DNA of 64,000 nucleotides from Burkholderiales bacterium. GTDB lineage: Bacteria; Pseudomonadota; Gammaproteobacteria; Burkholderiales; Burkholderiaceae_B. A program made the position numbers and the translations under genes. The notes under the pieces were generated by a model. It did no database searches. It was not told the DNA's origin and saw only the letters and a list, made by a program, of their open reading frames with translations. Shown here in pieces: positions 60,101-64,000 of this stretch. The stretch is from assembly GCA_027484315.1 (NCBI GenBank), contig JAIXTE010000005.1, positions 1 to 64,000 of the forward strand, read 5' to 3'. Each line of letters begins with the position of its first letter. Position 1 is the first letter of the stretch.

Positions 60101-62911
60101 AGCCGGCTTGTGGGCAAGCTCGGTCAATGGACCCAGCAATGCGGGCAGAACGAGAACACTGGCCACCAACAAAGTCCAGAGCCATGGGGGTACAAACAAG
60201 ATCCAACCCAAAACGAAGGCCATGACCAAGGCGATTGGCACCAGGCTACGCCTCAGGTTGTCGAGTATTTTGAAGCGCGACAGCCTGGACAAAGGGTTGG
60301 GCACAGTCTGCATGCGCACAGTGACGGGATCATTTGCTTGTGCAAGGGGCAGACGCAGGCGTGGCCACAGCCAGCCGATGACCTGCCAATCGCCACGGAT
60401 CCAGCGGTGGCGGCGTTTGACATCCGCGTCGTATCGGGTGGGTGAATCTTCCACCAGATCCACATCGCTTAGAAAGCCACTGCGGGCGTAACAGCCTTCA
60501 AGCAGGTCATGACTGAGCACGAGGTTGTCAGGAAGCCGACCGGCAAGGGCTTGCTCAAAAGCATCAATGTCGTAAATGCCCTTGCCAATGAAAGAGCCTT
60601 CACCATGAAGGTCCTGGTACACGTCGCTAACGGCCCGGGTGTAAGGGTCAATACCGGAATCACTGCCATGCAAACGGCCGTAGCGTGTGCAGTTGGCGGC
60701 CAGCAGACTGACACCCACCCGTGGTTGCAAAATGCCATAGCCTTCGATTACACGGGCTGCATTCGCAGGGCCACCAAAGTGCGGCCTGTTAAGTGGGTGC
60801 GCCATGGTGCCGACCAGTTTCCAGGCGGCATCTCGCGGCAATTGGGTGTCGGTGTCCAGGGTAATGACATATCGCACACCTTGCAGCTGAGTCATGTCGC
60901 CTACCACGGTTGCAAAACCATTGTTGGCGCCGCGCAAAAGAGCATTCAGTTCCCCAAGCTTGCCCCGCTTGCGTTCATAGCCCATCCAGACGCCTTCTTG
61001 CGGGTTCCACAAACGCGGCCTGTGGAACAGAAAGAAACGGCTGCCACCGCAGCTGCCTTCTGCGTCACTGGAATACTTGGCATTCAATGCAGCAATGCCA
61101 GAACTCGCGGTGTCCAGAAGGGCTTCATCCCCCTCGGCGTGTTCAGTGCTGTGATCCGGAAAATCGGTCAGAAGACCGAAACGAAGTTGGGAATCACGGT
61201 TGGCAAGAAAGCGCACTTCCAGCGCTTCGATCAACTCAATGACAGCGGCTTTGCTGTCGAGCATGGTGGGCACCACCACCAAGGTGCGCGATTCAGCCGG
61301 AATACCTTTTGAAAAATCCATTCGCGGCAGCGGCTTGGGCACAACAAACAAGGTCACCAACCAATTGACAATCGCCACTGCAAGATGACTTGCACCCAGT
61401 ACCAGGGTGACGATTGTCAGAAAAAGAAAGGTGCCCGAAGGCCATGCAGCGGGTGCAAACGACAGTGCCCAAAACACAGCCAGTATGGGTAAGGCAAGAC
61501 TGAGTGAGATGATGCTGGCGCTGGTCCAGGCAAGGGGATGACGCGCAAAAAAGCGTTGTACCCGCTGCGTGGCAACAAGCCCCTCCCCCGAATTTCTTTC
61601 AAGGGCAAGGCGGCCCGGTCCAACCAGGTGGTAGCCCACATGGACCTGGCGCGGGGTTACCGCACCATCCGGGATCACCGCGTCACGGGCGGCCTGAATG
61701 GCAGCGTGTGCCACATCATCTTCGCCAGCGCGGGTATCACGGGCGATTTGCTCAACCGCATGGCGATAGGTGTCGCGGGTACCAAAGTCCATGGCGGCGT
61801 AGATTCCTGCGGGGTCACCACGCAATGTTTTATCCACCGTGGACAGGCTTTCGACAAAGGCTGACCAATCGGTCGCAGCCAGCAGACGCAAGCTGCCGAT
61901 GCTGTTGCTTACCGTGACCTGGTCAGCAGCCTGGTGCTGGGCCTCCAATTGAACCAGTTGATCGGTAGTCTGATTGCTTTCGGCCAGGCGCTGTTCAAGC
62001 CAGCTCAGGGGCATGGCCAGTGCGGTGCTGTGGCCATGAAGGCGGCGCACCAGTTCGGCCACGAAAGGCGGGGTCATGGGTGGATCGGATCGCGTCATGT
62101 CAGCGACCACCAGGATCAGGCCCTTGGGCTCGCGATGTGCCACATCCAGCATGCGGTCTGACCATTTCGCAGCCAGATTGCGTTCGTCGCGGCTGGCTGC
62201 CACTGCCACCGCCACACGCCGCAAATTCTCAATCAGAGCCAGCCTGAGCATGATCGGAATGGCCCAGAGCTCGCCCAGGCGCAAAGGTTGTACTTGCTGA
62301 TAGGCAGCAAAAAAATGAGTGAGGCTGACAAGCCCCAACTGCCCATCGCCATGCGCAACCGATTCGATGGCCAAGTCATAAACACGTGGCAAGCCCGCAC
62401 TGGCACCCAGGCCAAGACGCGGCAATTCACGGCTATAGCCTTTGGGAAGATGACGTTCCGCAGTGCGGATTTCTTCCTCGAACAAATGAATGTTGTCCAA
62501 CAGCCATTCGGCAGCGGGAAACTGCGGCCCATCGCCTTTGCTGAGGCGGCTGCATGCCGACAATAACACGCGCCGATTGTCGGCAAGGCGAGGCAGCAAA
62601 TGGTCCGCTTGTTGGGTCAGTGTGGCCACATGAACTGAGGCCAGGTGCCAGCCATGGCGCTCCATTTGCGCTGCGGTGAACAGCTCCGCACGCAATGGGG
62701 CTTCACCAGACGTAGAATCATCCACCGCAGCTTGAGGAAACTTCGAAGCGAACGCCTTGAAGGAAGAAACAACCGCACGTAGCCTCGACATCATTGGGGG
62801 CACGGATTGGTGTGTGGATGGCAGACGTGAGAGCGGGCGTTGTGAAAAATTCGATGGGGTGTCATTGGGCGATTGCGAGTATTTTCCTGTGAGACAGGAA
62901 AATGCGCCCAT
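54146..62911 (-). CDS. ndvB: Cyclic beta-1,2-glucan synthase (NdvB/Cgs type)
   Basis: Up to 2,921 residues. The true start may be the ATG at 62,794, because the first 39 codons run through a palindrome. Domains: N-terminal region, two or more membrane helices (about 460-520), glycosyltransferase GT84 (about 540-850; T-L-V-V-V-P-T-M, L-D-T-D-T-Q near 685, R-H-R-W-I-R-G-D-W-Q near 834), further helices to about 1,000, a glucoamylase-like region, and C-terminal GH94 repeats with A-G-D-W-N-D-G-M near 2,590. It makes and sizes periplasmic cyclic glucans for osmoadaptation and host interaction (family knowledge). The length is like that of Brucella/Agrobacterium Cgs. Confidence 0.93.
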   Translation of the reverse strand: MGAFSCLTGKYSQSPNDTPSNFSQRPLSRLPSTHQSVPPMMSRLRAVVSSFKAFASKFPQAAVDDSTSGEAPLRAELFTAAQMERHGWHLASVHVATLTQQADHLLPRLADNRRVLLSACSRLSKGDGPQFPAAEWLLDNIHLFEEEIRTAERHLPKGYSRELPRLGLGASAGLPRVYDLAIESVAHGDGQLGLVSLTHFFAAYQQVQPLRLGELWAIPIMLRLALIENLRRVAVAVAASRDERNLAAKWSDRMLDVAHREPKGLILVVADMTRSDPPMTPPFVAELVRRLHGHSTALAMPLSWLEQRLAESNQTTDQLVQLEAQHQAADQVTVSNSIGSLRLLAATDWSAFVESLSTVDKTLRGDPAGIYAAMDFGTRDTYRHAVEQIARDTRAGEDDVAHAAIQAARDAVIPDGAVTPRQVHVGYHLVGPGRLALERNSGEGLVATQRVQRFFARHPLAWTSASIISLSLALPILAVFWALSFAPAAWPSGTFLFLTIVTLVLGASHLAVAIVNWLVTLFVVPKPLPRMDFSKGIPAESRTLVVVPTMLDSKAAVIELIEALEVRFLANRDSQLRFGLLTDFPDHSTEHAEGDEALLDTASSGIAALNAKYSSDAEGSCGGSRFFLFHRPRLWNPQEGVWMGYERKRGKLGELNALLRGANNGFATVVGDMTQLQGVRYVITLDTDTQLPRDAAWKLVGTMAHPLNRPHFGGPANAARVIEGYGILQPRVGVSLLAANCTRYGRLHGSDSGIDPYTRAVSDVYQDLHGEGSFIGKGIYDIDAFEQALAGRLPDNLVLSHDLLEGCYARSGFLSDVDLVEDSPTRYDADVKRRHRWIRGDWQVIGWLWPRLRLPLAQANDPVTVRMQTVPNPLSRLSRFKILDNLRRSLVPIALVMAFVLGWILFVPPWLWTLLVASVLVLPALLGPLTELAHKPAGLPVAQHVKAAFQSLWRSLAQAGLTLVCLAYEACVSADAIGRTLWRLLFSGRRLLEWEPSAKAARVRIQSPTQDFLRTVRRMWVAPVFSIAMATGLALWRPEALWPALLPLIAWIFSPAIVWWISQTLVRERTTLNEEQVLEMRELARRTWAFFETFVTAEDNFLPPDNMQEKPALRVAHRTSPTNIGLSLLANLAARDFGYLTESQLIERTAATFDSMDKLERYHGHFLNWYDTLTLQPLRPAYVSSVDSGNLAGHLLTLRAGLLLLAAQPPCFDRIRHGLNDTLELLRKTTANNSPDGLSHLATLLDQALPVTATTPPNALALSDLHDCALQVQAQVIEISPAGDEARLWAGALVRQCAAVHDECLRLKTSAPEPNASTDRGMALYNLAQRAGALAELDNRFLYDPVSHLLAIGYNVDERRRDSGSYDLLASEARLAIFIGVAQAQLPQQAWFALGRHATSQGGRAVLLSWSGSMFEYLMPMLVMPTFNNTILEEAMRGAVASQIEYGNKRNLPWGVSESGYNLTDSHLNYQYRAFGVPGLGLKRGLAEDLVIAPYATVMALMVDPAAAASNLQRLAREGLAGLFGYYEAADYTPLRLRRGETCAVVRSYMVHHQGMSLLALAHALLDQPMQKRFEADPQLRATLLLLQERIPKAVAFHDTTERIFDRASLSNIEMPLRIIRTPNTPSPEVQLLSNSRYLVMLTNAGGGYSRWKELAVSRWREDTTTDAWGSFCYLRDVETGSFWSAMHQPTRRKPDLDETIFSEGRAEYRRQDEGIEAYTEIVVSPEDDIELRRLVLTNLNTKRRTIEITTYTEPVLSPAAADAQHPAFSKLFLQTEILKDPAALLCARRPRSNDDAQPWMFHLVAPHGAKSGPVSHETDRARFIGRGRSLQSPEALRKTGPLSGTAGAVLDPVLASRCVITLEPDQTATIDLVYGVAESREACLALVHKYRDRHLADRVFELAWTHSQVNLRQINATEADAQLYARLANSVMYSEPALRAPANVLVRNRRAQSGLWGYEISGDLPIVLLQLSDSANIQLVHQLVQAHAWWRLKGLAVDLVIWNEERDVYRQRLHEQILGLIAGSIESRESDRPGGIFVRQAAHIALEDRILLQSVARAIISDRLGTFAEQVDRKRIPVRRIRTLEPTRRVLLPAPLQALKARPRLLFDNGIGGFRPDGREYIVAPPAGKRPPAPWANVIANPRFGTVVTDAGSSYTWCENAHELRLSPWHNDAVTDECGEVLYLRDEETGQVWHPTSLPQRDDEPDDRAGATYTSRHGFGYSVFEHDEGAIHSELTVFVATEAAVKFSRLVLTNHGTRARQLSVTSYVEWVLGDMRAKTGPHLSTEIATDTGAVLARNRYSNQSGNWVAFLDIDEGDRMTATMTCDRDEFIGRNGSLRRPAAMGRTHLSGRSGVALDACAAIQVSMRLEPGQSREITFRLGMGRSLDEATQLVRRFRGRAAMQQALGDVNAYWGNMLGAVQVKTPDPAIDMLANGWLVYQTLGCRMMARSGFYQSGGAFGFRDQLQDAMALVHTSPQILREHILTCASRQFPEGDVQHWWHPPSGHGVRTQISDDYLWLPLALCRYLQATNDTTVLEQRVPFLEGRVLGADEESYYDLPARSGQEASLYEHAVLAILHGLRFGKQGLPLMGAGDWNDGMNRVGHHGEGESVWLGFFLCEVLRQFSPLARARGDEVFANRCETERSLLAERLEANAWDGAWYRRAWFDDGQPLGSAQSVECQIDSIAQSWSVLSGVASADRARQALDSLESRLVQRDAGLVRLLDPPFDRQGADPGYIAGYLPGVRENGGQYTHAAVWASMAFAEQGDAARAWQVMDLINPLNHGRTASEVNVYKVEPYVVAADVYSVAPHTGRGGWSWYTGSAGWMYRLVIESLLGLRLQTTAERAMLMIKPCVPANWSGYAIDYRFGETTYHLQIELADSPIETTIELDGQTLTGEGVPLVNDGQPHRVLLRLGRPQAF
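62881..62903. repeat. Perfect inverted repeat upstream of ndvB
   Basis: ATTTTCCTGT (62881-62890), GAG, ACAGGAAAAT (62894-62903). A 10+10 hairpin in the leader of ndvB if the gene starts at 62,794. Confidence 0.7.
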
Positions 62912-62914
62912 TCA

Positions 62915-62951
62915 TCCCTGGCGTCTGTGCGCTAGCGCACATAGCCAGGGA
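62915..62951 (-). terminator. Strong palindrome between solute-binding gene and ndvB
   Basis: TCCCTGGC (62915-62922) pairs with GCCAGGGA (62944-62951), and inside it TGTGCGC-TA-GCGCACA (62926-62941) is perfect. It lies 14 bases after the stop of the upstream minus-strand gene. No T run, so it may stabilise the mRNA end or act as a regulator site rather than a classic terminator. Confidence 0.6.
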
Positions 62952-62965
62952 CACTCAGACGTGGT

Positions 62966-64000
62966 TCAGAATGTCTTGCTGTCTGGGGTGCACTCGGAAT
63001 CGGCACGGTTGATCGAGCAACGCAGCTTTTTCATGATGGTCAGGCCTTGCTTGTCGTAGATGCCCTGGTCCATGATGGAGCCACGGCTTTCACGCAGCAT
63101 GATGGTGTATTTGATCATGTTTTCCGGAGTCAGATCGCTCCATGTTTTTTCCGGAATGGTTTTTTCCGCCCGCAGAATCAGCTTGAGTGCGCGGTCAAAC
63201 TGACCGCTCCAGTATTTCCGTGACTCCAACCCATAATTCGCAGGGAACTTGCTGGTGTTGATCACCATTTGATAGCTCAGAATAACAATTGGAAAGCGAT
63301 TGATGGCGCCCTTGGTGCCAATTCCGCGGTAGAGCTCAAGCGGTTTGTAGGCTGCAGCCGGGGCCGCGATCATGTCGACCACGCCGTTGTTGAACTTGCT
63401 GGCGAAGTTCGTGATATCTGCAGAAACAGGCTGCGCGCCAATTTTCTGAATCATGACGGCCTGGGCTTTGTCGTAATCAAACGCGGCAATTTTCTTGCCG
63501 GCCAGGTCTTCCACGGTTTGAATTTTTCGATCATTCAGCACCGGGTAGGCTGTACCAAACGGAATGATGCCTGCAATTTCATAACGGCCATTGCTTGCGA
63601 TCTTGTTGGAACCTGGGGATGAAAAAACCTGAATGGCGCGCTTGACCACTTCGTAACTGGCGTCCATGTCCACCTTGCCATCCTTCACAATGGAGGAAGC
63701 GCCCAGAGAATCGATGGCTGCGGTGGTCGAGTTGAATTGTCGGGTGCGAAAACCCGTTGCAAATACTGCATCACATTCGCCCGCGATGAAATCCTGGGTT
63801 GCAATTCTCTCGTCCGTGTAAGCATGCAAGCTGATATTGGCCCCCCACCCCTTGGATGCGACAACATAATCTTTTGCCATGGAAAAAATATCGCCGGCCG
63901 CGCCCAGAAGATCATAGACACAGAGCTTTTGGGTAGTTTGCTGAGCTTGTACAGGCGTACTCAGGCTGCCCGCCACGATTGAAATTGCCACAACAGCACT
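62966..64000 (-). CDS. Periplasmic solute-binding-like protein (DUF6091-like), 5' end outside window
   Basis: About 345 residues visible; the frame is still open at the window edge, and the first visible residues (S-A-V-V-A-I-S-I-V-A-G-S) are the end of a signal peptide, cleaved near V-Q-A-Q. The mature protein resembles TRAP/TAXI-type binding proteins: L-C-V-Y-D-L-L-G-A-A-G-D near the start, G-E-C-D-A-V-F-A-T-G near 75, L-A-G-K-K-I-A-A-F-D near 165. Ends with two Cys in L-R-C-S-I-N-R-A-D-S-E-C. Role in solute uptake or sensing is inferred. Confidence 0.75.
   Translation of the reverse strand, partial: SAVVAISIVAGSLSTPVQAQQTTQKLCVYDLLGAAGDIFSMAKDYVVASKGWGANISLHAYTDERIATQDFIAGECDAVFATGFRTRQFNSTTAAIDSLGASSIVKDGKVDMDASYEVVKRAIQVFSSPGSNKIASNGRYEIAGIIPFGTAYPVLNDRKIQTVEDLAGKKIAAFDYDKAQAVMIQKIGAQPVSADITNFASKFNNGVVDMIAAPAAAYKPLELYRGIGTKGAINRFPIVILSYQMVINTSKFPANYGLESRKYWSGQFDRALKLILRAEKTIPEKTWSDLTPENMIKYTIMLRESRGSIMDQGIYDKQGLTIMKKLRCSINRADSECTPDSKTF

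Noticed and set aside
1-64000. CRISPR arrays, rRNA genes, complete tRNA genes
   Set aside because: No regularly spaced short repeats, no rRNA-like sequence and no complete tRNA were seen; only the 3' tRNA fragment at 39,195-39,237.

Overview
The window looks like the chromosome of a betaproteobacterium of the Burkholderiales type. This is inferred from gene content and style (OvoA, a very long NdvB-type cyclic glucan synthase, a GlcG/HbpS-like protein, the LysR, MerR and HxlR regulators). Limnobacter or a relative would fit, but nothing in the window proves the genus. The right part (about 39.3-64 kb) is compact and visibly richer in G+C. The left part (1 to about 39.2 kb) is a mosaic accessory region, richer in A+T and full of recombination genes.

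Layout of the accessory region. (1) 1-4.7 kb: a chromosomal integron. A minus-strand array of cassettes is separated by five attC sites. The cassettes encode an AbiGi-like phage-resistance protein (cut by the window edge), two small membrane proteins, a DUF4279-like protein, an RDD membrane protein and a PIN/DUF4935 protein. The divergent integrase gene is dead: most of its middle is deleted, and the catalytic tyrosine codon is an amber stop. Its LexA box is still perfect. (2) 5.5-10.5 kb: an excisionase/integrase/unknown operon, a second perfect LexA box in front of an unknown small gene, a HicB-like protein and a ParA ATPase. (3) 10.5-16 kb: three exported phosphoester-type hydrolases (PHP/CehA-like, purple-acid-phosphatase-like, PhoD). 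(4) 16.5-22 kb: a tightly coupled three-gene operon of two large tyrosine-recombinase-like proteins and a small partner. A diverged copy of the last 22 codons of its third gene lies 8.2 kb away at 8.34 kb, in the same orientation. (5) 22.3-23.2 kb: plus-strand genes with attC-like sites, followed by an IS3-family element. (6) 24.8-39 kb: many small genes of mixed orientation (lipoproteins, DUF6228, a SpoU methyltransferase, MalM-like, L,D-transpeptidase, ankyrin, DUF2059, a cluster-less Rieske-like/ankyrin hybrid, a KAP NTPase, two antitoxins without toxins). At 39,195-39,237 lies the 3' half of an initiator tRNA followed by its terminator, which is probably one edge of the integrated region.

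Right of the tRNA fragment are a reductase/TetR operon with a palindromic operator, a DUF4105/DUF3015 pair, an esterase, LysR with a divergent GlcG-like protein, dienelactone hydrolase, a hydroxychromene-carboxylate-isomerase-like protein, OvoA (ovothiol biosynthesis), an old-yellow-enzyme, SDR/HxlR and MerR/quinone-reductase pairs, the 2,921-residue cyclic beta-1,2-glucan synthase, and a periplasmic solute-binding-like protein that runs off the right edge.

The strongest candidates for something undescribed are the recombinase trio with its duplicated terminus, the SOS-controlled unknown gene, and the frozen integron.
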